Below, piece by piece: positions 1 through 8,625 of a stretch of 64,000 bases of DNA. The notes under the pieces are model-generated. The model did no database searches. It was given only the letters and a program-made list of their open reading frames with translations, and was not told the DNA's origin. Origin of the DNA: Bacteroidales bacterium (lineage in GTDB: Bacteria > Bacteroidota > Bacteroidia > Bacteroidales > UBA932); assembly GCA_022653675.1 (NCBI GenBank), contig JALCST010000011.1:19946-83945 (forward strand), read 5' to 3'. The number at the start of each line of letters is the position of its first letter. Position 1 is the stretch's first letter. Made by a program: the position numbers and the translations under genes.

Positions 1-1604
1 GCGTCACAGTATTCCGCCATTTTCATGAAGCGGCGTTTCCACCATATGTAGCCGTCGGAGGCCATCCTTTCCCAATTGTACGTCGGGAAACCCCAGTTCT
101 GCCCCTTGACTGAGAAGTCATCCGGCGGGGCCCCGGCCTGGCAGTCCAGGTTGAAATAGTACGGTTCGGTCCATGCTTCCACGCTGTGGGGGGTAATTCC
201 GATAGGGATGTCTCCCTTTATGGCCACACCGTGTTCGTGCGCATAGGCACAGGATGCCATGAGCTGCTTGTGCAGGTGGTATTGGAGGAAAATATGGTAA
301 CGCATCTCCTTGCCTGCCTTAACTTCTTCGTACATCTTCTTCACTAGCCTTTCGGAATACTTGGTGAATTTGCCCCATTTCGAGAAGTCTGCAGTGCCGA
401 ATCTGTCCCTTAAGGTACAGAATGCAGCATAGGGAAGCAACCATGATACGTTCTTCTTGTAGAAAGTATAGAATTCCGGTTCCGCCGTATCCGCTTCGCC
501 GTCCTGTTCGAATATCGCCCTGAAGTATTTGGTTTTCAATCTCAATACGGCTTCGTAATCCACTGCCGGAAGCGCATTCAGCCTTTTCCTTTCTTCTTCT
601 ATCCCGTCCTGGTCCTTTTTCTTCTTGTTTTTAGGCTCCTTCGGTTTCAACGTACCCATGAGCGAAGGGTTGAGATAGATCGGGTGCAGAGCCATAATGG
701 AGATCCCGCCGTAGGGGTAGGAGTCCGTCCATGTCAATGTTGAAGATGTATCGTTGACCGGGAGTATCTGTACAATGCTCTGTTTTGTTGCTGAAGCCCA
801 GTCTACGAGCTGCTTGAGGTCGGAGAAGTCGCCAATGCCCCAGTCATCCTTAGAGCGAAGGGAGAAAACCGGCACTGCGGTTCCTGCGAAACGGGGTTCC
901 CTGATCCCGAGGTTGCACATGGAGTATTCCATGCTGTATGTCTCGTGTACCTTGATATCAGGTATCTCGAATGTCCTGTTCCGACCCTCTTCCCAGGTTA
1001 TCTCACCGGATTCCGAACGTTTTATGAATTTGAATTCTATAATTTTGCCGATATTCTCGGCCGGAAAATGCTTTTCCCATTTGGCTCCATAGACAGGAAT
1101 CATCTCGACGGCTTTCGACGGGTTCCATGCCCCGAGGTCGTCGGCTGCGCCGCACATCAGGACAACCGAACCTTTTTCCACATTCGGAACCGTGACCCGG
1201 ACGATGAGTTCCCTTGAATAAAGATGCGTGGGTGTCGAACCTTTGCACTGGTGCTGGAAGAATACCCCGGCGAACGGGGTAGAAAGGAAAGGAGCGGTGG
1301 GAGTATTCCCCTGCCATTCGTCGCACAATACTATGTTTTTGGTTATCGTGCTTATGGCCAGAACTCGCGGTTGGCCGACCTCGTACATCGTACCGCCACT
1401 CCCGTTGCGTACCAGATATTTGTATTTTATGATCCTTTCCTGGCGCGACGATATCCTTATCTCTTTTATCCAGTCTCCGTTCTCTATGTATTCCATCTTT
1501 ATGGCGGACTTGGCTTCCCCGTTGCCTAATTCCGGTATAGAACCGCTTATGTAGACTTCCTGCCCAGGAACGGTGTTGAAATTTACTTTAAAAATTATCT
1601 GCAT
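1..1604 (-). CDS. malQ: 4-alpha-glucanotransferase with N-terminal starch-binding modules (partial)
   Basis: This leftward gene is missing from the ORF track because its end lies outside the window; I read it by reverse translation from the ATG at 1604. It rearranges maltodextrins by transferring glucan chains. Residues ~1-110 (MQIIFKVNFNTVPGQ...) and ~118-225 (ELIVRVTVPNVEKGS, with GAADDLGAWNP) look like two CBM20-type starch-binding modules. From ~230 the GH77 fold begins (GTAVPVFSLRSKDDWGIGDF, then QILPVNDT and GDIPIGI). No signal peptide is seen, so it should be cytoplasmic. The C-terminal part with the catalytic acids is beyond the window. It lies divergent to the regulator and starch operon on its right, fitting a role in processing imported maltooligosaccharides. 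The family call is firm; the truncation is only the window edge. Confidence 0.92.
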   Translation of the reverse strand, partial: MQIIFKVNFNTVPGQEVYISGSIPELGNGEAKSAIKMEYIENGDWIKEIRISSRQERIIKYKYLVRNGSGGTMYEVGQPRVLAISTITKNIVLCDEWQGNTPTAPFLSTPFAGVFFQHQCKGSTPTHLYSRELIVRVTVPNVEKGSVVLMCGAADDLGAWNPSKAVEMIPVYGAKWEKHFPAENIGKIIEFKFIKRSESGEITWEEGRNRTFEIPDIKVHETYSMEYSMCNLGIREPRFAGTAVPVFSLRSKDDWGIGDFSDLKQLVDWASATKQSIVQILPVNDTSSTLTWTDSYPYGGISIMALHPIYLNPSLMGTLKPKEPKNKKKKDQDGIEEERKRLNALPAVDYEAVLRLKTKYFRAIFEQDGEADTAEPEFYTFYKKNVSWLLPYAAFCTLRDRFGTADFSKWGKFTKYSERLVKKMYEEVKAGKEMRYHIFLQYHLHKQLMASCAYAHEHGVAIKGDIPIGITPHSVEAWTEPYYFNLDCQAGAPPDDFSVKGQNWGFPTYNWERMASDGYIWWKRRFMKMAEYCD

Positions 1605-1631
1605 TGGTTGTAGGTTTTGCTTTTTTCACGG

Positions 1632-1639
1632 CAAAAATA
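1632..1639 (-). promoter_or_regulatory. candidate -7 box of malQ
   Basis: Read leftward the sequence is TATTTTTG, matching the Bacteroidota -7 consensus TAnnTTTG, 28 bases upstream of the malQ ATG. No clear -33 TTTG is seen, so this is tentative. Confidence 0.4.
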
Positions 1640-1720
1640 TAGAAAAAAATATCGAGATTGATAAATTATCCCTCCGAGCTTTGGAAAAAGGAAAATGAAA
1701 TGGCACTAAAAAGAGCCTAG

Positions 1721-1751
1721 TTGTTAAATTTTAATATAAATTATATATTTA
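1721..1751 (+). promoter_or_regulatory. candidate promoter of the LytTR regulator operon
   Basis: TTGT at 1721 and TATATTTA at 1744-1751 are spaced by 19 bases and resemble -33/-7 elements; the first ATG follows at 1775. The final base of the -7 box differs from the consensus G. Confidence 0.4.
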
Positions 1752-1774
1752 CATTAAATTAATTACAAACCGCC

Positions 1775-2155
1775 ATGTACCTATTCTCCTTGACTATGAA
1801 TAACAGGCTCAATACTGCGAAAGGATTTCTCATAATTCTCCTATTCGCGCTGGCTCATGCCGTTACCTGCTTTCTGACTCACGGCACCAGGCTAGGTGAC
1901 GGCATATGGCTGACGATCCTTACCATTGCCATGGTCTTTTGCCTCATCCGATTTTACCACAGTCCTTTCGACGTCTTTCTCGGGCTCGCATTCATGGCTG
2001 TTTTCGCAGGCTACTTCCTGGGAAGCAGCGGGGCGAGGTGGATGTCTTGTGCCAAGCCAGGATGGGGAATATGGAACAATGTCATCGTCACTTCGGTTAC
2101 CACCATACTTCTAGGCACGGCAGTTTTGCTCGTGGTCCAGAAAAAGAAAAGGTGA
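1775..2155 (+). CDS. small integral membrane protein coupled to a LytS-type kinase
   Basis: I do not recognise this 126-residue protein. It shows about four hydrophobic segments (around residues 18-34, 43-60, 64-82 and 100-120) and a basic tail (QKKKR), so it should sit in the inner membrane. An alternative start is the ATG at 1796 (MNNRLNTAKG), which removes a seven-residue hydrophobic lead. Its TGA overlaps the ATG of the following histidine kinase by one base (TGATG), which suggests translational coupling and a shared function. A role as accessory or sensory partner of the kinase is inference only. Confidence 0.65.
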   Translation: MYLFSLTMNNRLNTAKGFLIILLFALAHAVTCFLTHGTRLGDGIWLTILTIAMVFCLIRFYHSPFDVFLGLAFMAVFAGYFLGSSGARWMSCAKPGWGIWNNVIVTSVTTILLGTAVLLVVQKKKR

Positions 2156-3195
2156 TGGACAATCCGCTGGAGAAAAAGAGGAATCTGGTCGGCTTTATAG
2201 AAATTTTCATAATAGCCGCCGTAGTCCTGTTGGCTAGGATACTGTTCGAATTCGATGCGCCCAAGGTCTTTTCCGAGGGAGGGGTGACTTTCAGCGCCGT
2301 TCTCCTGAAATTTCTGAACAATTATTCCCTGGTAATACTTGCGGTGCTGTTGGATCTGATACTTATTTATGTCATCACGCGGAATTTAAGCTACGGAGTG
2401 GCTCCCGTTAAGCGTACCCTGATGGAATTCGGAGGAATAGCCATCATTTCCATTATTATTGCGTTCCTTCAGAGAATCATGATGATGAATAAGCCTTTCG
2501 CACTCGACGTATATATGTTGATGTCGCTTATAGTGGCCTTTTTCATAAACACCATTTGCGTGACGCTGGCGGACCTGATATGCTACAACCGATGGAAGAA
2601 CAGGCAGGCTCTCGACCTTGCCGTGAAAATGCGCAGCCAGGCCAACTACAAGTACCAGCTCCTAAAGAACCAGCTTAATCCCCATTTCCTGTTTAACAGT
2701 TTGAATGTTCTTGATTATCTCATACATACCGACCAGAATCGGGCGAGCGACTACGTGAAGAAGATGGCCAATGTTTACCGCTACCTTTTGGCTATGGATG
2801 ACCGCACTACGGCCACTCTCGAAGAGGAGATGGAGTTCGTCAAGCAGTACGTCGACATGATGCACGAGAGGTTCGCCTCCGGATTCGACGTCGATATCGA
2901 CGTCGACCGATATTATTACCATTACAAGGTAGTGCCCTGCTCGGTGCAGACTTTGATAGAGAACGCGGTCAAGCATAATGTGGTGAGTGAGAAGAATCCG
3001 CTCCCGATATCCGTATCGGTAAAGGACGATTACCTTGTGGTGAGTAATCCCCTGCATCCGAAGATAGAAAGTTCCGGGAAGAGTGGGAAGGGGCTGGATA
3101 ACATTAACGAGCAATACAGGATATTGTTCAATGCCGATATAATAGTTGAGAAGGGCGATGCCGATTTTACGGTCAGGCTTCCCCTGTTCAGATAG
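2155..3195 (+). CDS. LytS/YehU-type membrane histidine kinase
   Basis: This 346-residue sensor kinase should phosphorylate itself and pass phosphate to the LytTR regulator encoded 28 bases downstream. The ORF track extends it to 1906, but the ATG at 2155 overlaps the stop of the previous gene and begins directly before the first membrane segment, so I use it. Four hydrophobic segments occupy roughly residues 12-140. A His_kinase domain (PF06580 type) follows, with the phospho-acceptor motif NPHFLFNS (His177), then an ATPase domain with LIENAVKHNV (N box) and GKGLDNI (G box). No periplasmic ligand domain is visible. The position between malQ and the starch transport genes suggests, but does not show, control of starch use. 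Confidence 0.85.
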   Translation: MDNPLEKKRNLVGFIEIFIIAAVVLLARILFEFDAPKVFSEGGVTFSAVLLKFLNNYSLVILAVLLDLILIYVITRNLSYGVAPVKRTLMEFGGIAIISIIIAFLQRIMMMNKPFALDVYMLMSLIVAFFINTICVTLADLICYNRWKNRQALDLAVKMRSQANYKYQLLKNQLNPHFLFNSLNVLDYLIHTDQNRASDYVKKMANVYRYLLAMDDRTTATLEEEMEFVKQYVDMMHERFASGFDVDIDVDRYYYHYKVVPCSVQTLIENAVKHNVVSEKNPLPISVSVKDDYLVVSNPLHPKIESSGKSGKGLDNINEQYRILFNADIIVEKGDADFTVRLPLFR

Positions 3196-3223
3196 TTTGA
3201 TATTGTAAAATGTGACCGATGAT

Positions 3224-4000
3224 ATGAATGTTCTGATTATTGAAGACGAATTGCCTGCACAACAGCAGATCCTGCGGTTGATGGCAAAACATTATCCGGA
3301 ATTGAAGATCGCCGGGATACTGGATTCCATCACTGATTCCGTAAAATGGTTAAAACTGAATACGCCGGATATCATATTCATGGATGTCGAACTTTCGGAC
3401 GGGAATTGTTTCGAGATTTTCAAGATGGTGGAAGTCAAGTCGATGGTAATAATAACCACGGCATACCAACAGTATGCCCTGAACGCCTTCCATGCCAAGG
3501 CGATCGATTATCTTCTGAAGCCTATCGAGGATACCCAGTTCTGCGAATCGGTGGATCGCTGCATGGAGATGATAAAAATCAGGAAGACTGCTGTACCTGC
3601 TGAAGAAGATGCCGCCCGGCGAGGGAAAGAGGCCTATAAACAACGTTATACGATTACCGTCGGAAACCAGATCGTGGTTATAGATCTTCAAAAAGTTGCT
3701 TACTTCATTTCTGAAAACAAATCCACTTATTTGGTTACATTTGAAAAGAAGCAGTTCATTCTGGACGAAGGGCTCGATACGGTCGAGCAGGAGGTCGATC
3801 CGGCACTTTTCTTCAGGATTTCGCGGAATTGCCTGGCAAGCCTGAATTCCATCGATAGGATATCCAAATACTTCAACCAGAGGCTTAAAGTAACTTTGAA
3901 GCCTGCTTCTAAAGTCGAAATGCTGGTTTCACGCGCCAGGGTCCCGCAACTTATGACCTGGCTGGAAGGAGGGGGTGGTAACCCTAAAAAAATTGAGTAA
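3224..4000 (+). CDS. LytTR-family response regulator
   Basis: DNA-binding response regulator of 258 residues. The receiver domain spans ~1-120 with the acidic pocket (IIEDE), the phospho-acceptor Asp54 in IFMDVELSDG and the conserved lysine in LLKPIED. After a charged linker (~120-145) a LytTR DNA-binding domain begins near residue 146 (YTITVGNQIVVIDLQKVAYF, FFRISRNCLASLNSI). The ORF track begins at a GTG (3212); the ATG at 3224 starts directly at the receiver strand MNVLIIEDE and is more likely. It pairs with the LytS-type kinase upstream. The starch operon begins ~130 bases downstream on the same strand, so it is the obvious candidate target; this is untested. Confidence 0.87.
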   Translation: MNVLIIEDELPAQQQILRLMAKHYPELKIAGILDSITDSVKWLKLNTPDIIFMDVELSDGNCFEIFKMVEVKSMVIITTAYQQYALNAFHAKAIDYLLKPIEDTQFCESVDRCMEMIKIRKTAVPAEEDAARRGKEAYKQRYTITVGNQIVVIDLQKVAYFISENKSTYLVTFEKKQFILDEGLDTVEQEVDPALFFRISRNCLASLNSIDRISKYFNQRLKVTLKPASKVEMLVSRARVPQLMTWLEGGGGNPKKIE

Positions 4001-4131
4001 CGGTTTATCAGCAATTCATCCACTTTCTGTTAAAATTCGTCAATATTAGTTCAGCTTTATAGATTATATCTTTTTACTTTTATGTTGCTTTTAGTGTAAA
4101 AGCTTAAGCGAAGTTACTAAGATATAGCCTT

Positions 4132-5514
4132 ATGAAGAAACCGAAGATGAGCTTCTGGAGCATCTTCACCATGAGTTTCGGCTTTCTCGGAATTCAGTGT
4201 GGCCTTGCTCTTCAGAATGCCAATGTAAGCCGCATCCTGCAGAATTTCGGGGCGAATGTCGACAACCTCTCTTATTTCTGGTTGGCGGCCCCTCTGACGG
4301 GGATGATAGTGCAACCGATCATCGGGCATTACAGCGACCGCACGTGGTGTAAGCTCGGACGCCGCCGTCCGTATTTCCTGGCCGGGGCCATCCTCGCTTC
4401 CCTCATGCTTTTCCTGATGCCCAACGCATCGTCCCTTTCATCGTTCATGTCCCCCCTGATGATAGGTGCGGGCATACTCATGGTGATGGATGCTTCCATA
4501 AATGTGGCGATGGAACCTTTTCGCGCGCTTGTCGCCGATAAACTTCCTTCCGAGCAGAGAACGCTCGGCTTCTCGCTCCAGACCACTATGATAGGAATCG
4601 GAGCTGTTCTCGGGGCAATGCTGCCTTTCATTCTGAAAAATTGGTTTAACGTCTCGAATACTCCTCCGGTCCTCTCCACGGATGCATCGGGGGCTGCTTC
4701 TTCATGGGGTGCCGCTCCCAACGTGCGCCTCGCTTTTTACATTGGGGCGATAGTTTTGATCAGCAGCGTACTGATTACGATTTTTACCACCAACGAGGAT
4801 CCTCCTGACGGGAAAATCCAGGAGAGCCAGAAGAAAGAAGCCGGATTCCTCCAGATTTTCAAGGATTTCGGGCATATCCCGCGTACGATGATGCAGCTTG
4901 GCATAGTGCAGTTCTTCTCCTGGTTCGCACTTTTCTCGATGTGGGTTTACATGACCCCTGGAGTCGCTGAACATTGCTACGGGGTGACCGACCCTAACTC
5001 AGCCCTATATCAGGAAGCCGGAGATTGGGTGGGAGTATTGCAGGCCGTTTACAACGCCGTCGCCGCAGTTTACGCCTTCGCCCTCCCGTGGATAGCCAAG
5101 AAGATATCTCGCAAGGCAACCCATGCCATTTCACTGCTTTTCGGAGCGTTGGGCTTTTGTTCGTTCATGGTGTTCAGGGATCCGAAGCTCCTTATAATAT
5201 CAATGGTAGGGGTAGGTATTGCCTGGGGTTCCATATTGGCGATGCCTTATGCGATGCTGGCCGGGTGTCTTCCTTCCGGGAAGACCGGAATTTACATGGG
5301 CATCTTCAATTTTTTCATCACGATCCCGCAGATATGCAATGGGCTGCTGGGTGGCGTTATGGTAAAACATCTTTACGGTGGTCATGCGATTTATGCATTG
5401 GTATTCTCCGGTGTCTTGCTCCTGATAGCTTGCATTACGGTTCTTTTCGTCCAGGACAAGGACGATCCGGTACAATTCCTTGCTTTCAAAAAAAAGAATG
5501 TTGTTAGTAATTAA
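4132..5514 (+). CDS. MFS oligosaccharide transporter (SLC45/GPH-like)
   Basis: Twelve-helix inner-membrane transporter of 460 residues, probably a cation-coupled importer of maltose or maltodextrin. The diagnostic loop GHYSDRTWCKLGRRRP between helices 2 and 3 is typical of the SLC45/sucrose-maltose branch of the MFS, and further hydrophobic segments run to residue ~450. It is the first gene of the rightward starch operon and is followed by susC after 45 bases. In Bacteroides starch loci the inner-membrane transporter is often encoded elsewhere, so its place here is informative. The substrate is inferred from context. Confidence 0.85.
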   Translation: MKKPKMSFWSIFTMSFGFLGIQCGLALQNANVSRILQNFGANVDNLSYFWLAAPLTGMIVQPIIGHYSDRTWCKLGRRRPYFLAGAILASLMLFLMPNASSLSSFMSPLMIGAGILMVMDASINVAMEPFRALVADKLPSEQRTLGFSLQTTMIGIGAVLGAMLPFILKNWFNVSNTPPVLSTDASGAASSWGAAPNVRLAFYIGAIVLISSVLITIFTTNEDPPDGKIQESQKKEAGFLQIFKDFGHIPRTMMQLGIVQFFSWFALFSMWVYMTPGVAEHCYGVTDPNSALYQEAGDWVGVLQAVYNAVAAVYAFALPWIAKKISRKATHAISLLFGALGFCSFMVFRDPKLLIISMVGVGIAWGSILAMPYAMLAGCLPSGKTGIYMGIFNFFITIPQICNGLLGGVMVKHLYGGHAIYALVFSGVLLLIACITVLFVQDKDDPVQFLAFKKKNVVSN

Positions 5515-5559
5515 TTATAAACCAAGATATAACCAAAAAACCGATCAAATTCTAACTTT

Positions 5560-8500
5560 ATGAAAAGATTGATTACATTGTTAGCCTCGATTCTGGCTTT
5601 CTCTCTGACGTCCGCTTTTGCGCAGTACACCGTCAAGGGGGTGATCGTCGATAAAAACGGCGATCCGGTCATCGGGGCTGCTGTCCTTCAACAAGGGACA
5701 CAACACGGCACTGAATCTGATCTTGACGGTATGTTTACACTCAATGTTCCGTCATCATCCACAGTGCTTGAAATCAGTTTCATAGGCTATAAGAAGATCA
5801 CTATCCCGGCATCCCAGGCAACCCGTGTCGTCCTCGAAGACGATACGCAGTTCCTGGACGAAGTGGTCGTCATAGGCTATGGTACGGTAAAGAAAAATGA
5901 CCTGACCGGATCCGTTTCCGCAGTCAAGGCGGACGACATCGACAGGGGTGTTGTCACTTCGCCTTCCGATCTGTTGAAAGGTAAATCCGCCGGCATCGTC
6001 GTAACTTCAGGCGACGGCGCTCCGGGATCCGCTGCGACCATCAGAATTCGCGGCGGTTCGTCATTGAACGCCAGCAACGACCCTCTGGTAGTCGTCGACG
6101 GACTTCCCATCACCAATTCTTCGATCGACGGGGTCAGCGATCAGCTCTCGAGCATCAATCCCAACGATATCGAGTCATTCACCGTTTTGAAGGATGCGTC
6201 TGCGACTGCAATCTACGGTTCACGTGCATCTAACGGTGTCATCATCATCACTACGAAGAAAGGCTCTTCAGTCAGCTCAAAGCCGAAATTCAATTTCGAC
6301 TTCACCAGTTCCCTCAGCAAGTTGATCAGAGAGGTGGATGTAATGGATGCAGCCGAAATCAAGGCTGCGATGCTTAAATATGGCGGCAGCGAGGACTACC
6401 CGGGATATGCGGCCCTCGGCGATGCCGATACGGACTGGCAGAGTCTAATTTACCAGCTTGCCAAGTCATACGAAGCCAACGGAAGCGTTTCGGGAAACGT
6501 GAGCCTTGGAGGAAACAATACCCTGCCATACCGCATTTCAGGAGGCTACATAAACGAGACTGGCATCTTGAAGACTTCGGCAATGGACCGCGCGACGGCA
6601 TCCGTCAACCTCAGCCCGAAGTTCTTAGACAATCACCTTACCGTCAATTTGAACGGCAAGGGTATGTACATCCGCAACAGTTTCGCCAACCAGGACGCCA
6701 TAGGACAGGCCGTGGAATATGACCCGACACAGTATCCTCTATATTATACCGGCGACGGGGCGACCTACAACTCCACTTACCGCACCCCGTTTTCCCGTAC
6801 CGAAACTATTTCCGATTTCAACCAGATAATGAGCGCGAAAAAGTATGGCAACTACGGTTATTACGGATGGGGCACCACCAGCTCGCTGAATACTCAGTCT
6901 ACATGCAACCCTATCGCGTCCCTCGACCAGAAAAAAGACTTGTCCCATGCAAAACGTTTCATTGGCAATGCCCAGTTCGATTACAAGGTACACGGTTTCG
7001 AAGATCTTCGCTTCAACCTGAACCTGGGCATTGACTGGTCTGCATCCAAGGGAACGGTCGACGTTCCAGCCGGGGCCGAACAGACGGAGCATTCGCAGAA
7101 ACAAGCTGGTTCCGGGTACCATACGGATTACGTCCAGAACAAACTCGACGAGACCCTCGAATTTTACGGCGACTACAGCCACGTGTTCGACAAGCACTCC
7201 GTCGATCTGATGGCTGGTTACTCCTGGCAGCGTTTCTATTACGACAGCGAAAGCGAACAGGTGAAAGCTACCGATGGAGATCTTCTGGACCATCCGCTCG
7301 GAGCGGGCGAGCTCTATCTTGTTTCATTCTACGGCCGTCTGAACTACAATTACGACGAACGTTATTTCGTTACCGCCACGGTACGTGAAGACGGTACTTC
7401 CCGCTTTGCCAACAACAAATGGGGCTTCTTCCCTTCTGTCGCATTCAGCTGGAATCTGAAAAACGAGGATTTCCTGAAGGATAACGATATACTTTCCCGC
7501 ACGAAACTTCGTCTTAGCTGGGGCCAGACCGGACAACAGGATCTGAATTCCGGTTACTATCCTACGCTTGCCACATACCTTACAAATACCCTCGGCAGCT
7601 ATTACTATTTCGGGGACAAGCTGATAGTCCCAATTACCCCTCAGGGGTACAATGCGGACCTCAAATGGGAGACGACCACCACATATAACGCAGGTATCGA
7701 CCTGGGATTCCTGGACGACCGCATATACGGAAGCATCGACGCCTATTATCGCTTGACAACGGATTTGCTGAACAATACGCAGATCTCCGCAGGAGCGAAC
7801 CTGACCAACTATCTCGACGCCAACATCGGGTCCCTCGTGAACAAGGGAGTCGAATTCGAAGTGAATGCGGTGCCTTACCAGACCAGGGACCTTTACTGGA
7901 ACATCGGGTTCAATGCTACCTATAACAACAACAAGATCACGAAACTGACCACCAACGACAGTTCGGATTACTCAGGAGTTGCGACGGGGGGCATAAACGG
8001 TGGCGTCGGCAACAATATCGAACGTTACATGGTAGGTTATCCGGTAAACAGCTTCTATGTCTACGAACAGATATACGATACCGACGGAAAACCGATACAG
8101 GGAGCTTACGTGGACCGCAACGGAGACGGTACGGTCGACGACAAGGACATGTACTGCTACAAGAAGGCCGCCCCTGATTTCACCTTCGGGTTCAATACCG
8201 TATTCGAATGGAAGAAATGGACGCTGTCCGCTTCCGCCCATGCCAATCTGGGAAACTATGTCTACGACAACATGTCTTCCAAATACGGACTTATGAGCGA
8301 CTTGTGGACCAACAACTTCGTTGCCAACCGTCTGGCCGGTACCCAGGACGCGTTCTTCACGACCGCCCAATACTTTTCAGACTATTACGTCCACAACGCT
8401 TCGTTCCTGAAACTCGACAACGTCACACTCAGTTACATGTTCGACCTTTACAAGGATATGAAGCTGACGGTTTACGGGACGGCCCAGAACGTTTTCTGCA

Positions 8501-8604
8501 TCACCAAGTACAAGGGCATCGACCCAGAGATCTTCAGCGGAATCGACAACAACATGTACCCTCGTCCGCGTACTTTTCTTCTTGGCTTGAAACTTAACTT
8601 CTAA
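5560..8604 (+). CDS. susC: SusC-type TonB-dependent outer-membrane transporter
   Basis: TonB-dependent receptor of 1014 residues that should import maltooligosaccharides across the outer membrane with the SusD lid. It has a signal peptide ending near FALTSAFA-Q, a carboxypeptidase-regulatory-like domain (~22-100), a TonB-box-like DEVVVIGYGTVKKNDL, a plug domain with the RGGSS/NDPLVVVDGLPI motifs, and a long beta-barrel ending with the aromatic-rich C-terminus LLGLKLNF. It lies between the MFS transporter and susD, 21 bases ahead of susD. The substrate is assigned from the alpha-amylase, SusA and MalQ neighbours rather than from the protein itself. Confidence 0.93.
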   Translation: MKRLITLLASILAFSLTSAFAQYTVKGVIVDKNGDPVIGAAVLQQGTQHGTESDLDGMFTLNVPSSSTVLEISFIGYKKITIPASQATRVVLEDDTQFLDEVVVIGYGTVKKNDLTGSVSAVKADDIDRGVVTSPSDLLKGKSAGIVVTSGDGAPGSAATIRIRGGSSLNASNDPLVVVDGLPITNSSIDGVSDQLSSINPNDIESFTVLKDASATAIYGSRASNGVIIITTKKGSSVSSKPKFNFDFTSSLSKLIREVDVMDAAEIKAAMLKYGGSEDYPGYAALGDADTDWQSLIYQLAKSYEANGSVSGNVSLGGNNTLPYRISGGYINETGILKTSAMDRATASVNLSPKFLDNHLTVNLNGKGMYIRNSFANQDAIGQAVEYDPTQYPLYYTGDGATYNSTYRTPFSRTETISDFNQIMSAKKYGNYGYYGWGTTSSLNTQSTCNPIASLDQKKDLSHAKRFIGNAQFDYKVHGFEDLRFNLNLGIDWSASKGTVDVPAGAEQTEHSQKQAGSGYHTDYVQNKLDETLEFYGDYSHVFDKHSVDLMAGYSWQRFYYDSESEQVKATDGDLLDHPLGAGELYLVSFYGRLNYNYDERYFVTATVREDGTSRFANNKWGFFPSVAFSWNLKNEDFLKDNDILSRTKLRLSWGQTGQQDLNSGYYPTLATYLTNTLGSYYYFGDKLIVPITPQGYNADLKWETTTTYNAGIDLGFLDDRIYGSIDAYYRLTTDLLNNTQISAGANLTNYLDANIGSLVNKGVEFEVNAVPYQTRDLYWNIGFNATYNNNKITKLTTNDSSDYSGVATGGINGGVGNNIERYMVGYPVNSFYVYEQIYDTDGKPIQGAYVDRNGDGTVDDKDMYCYKKAAPDFTFGFNTVFEWKKWTLSASAHANLGNYVYDNMSSKYGLMSDLWTNNFVANRLAGTQDAFFTTAQYFSDYYVHNASFLKLDNVTLSYMFDLYKDMKLTVYGTAQNVFCITKYKGIDPEIFSGIDNNMYPRPRTFLLGLKLNF

Positions 8605-8625
8605 TCTTTTAATACGTAAATCATT

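Noticed and set aside
1906-2154. Extended N-terminus of the LytS-type kinase
   Set aside because: The extension reads through the small membrane protein gene in another frame; the ATG at 2155 is coupled to that gene's stop.
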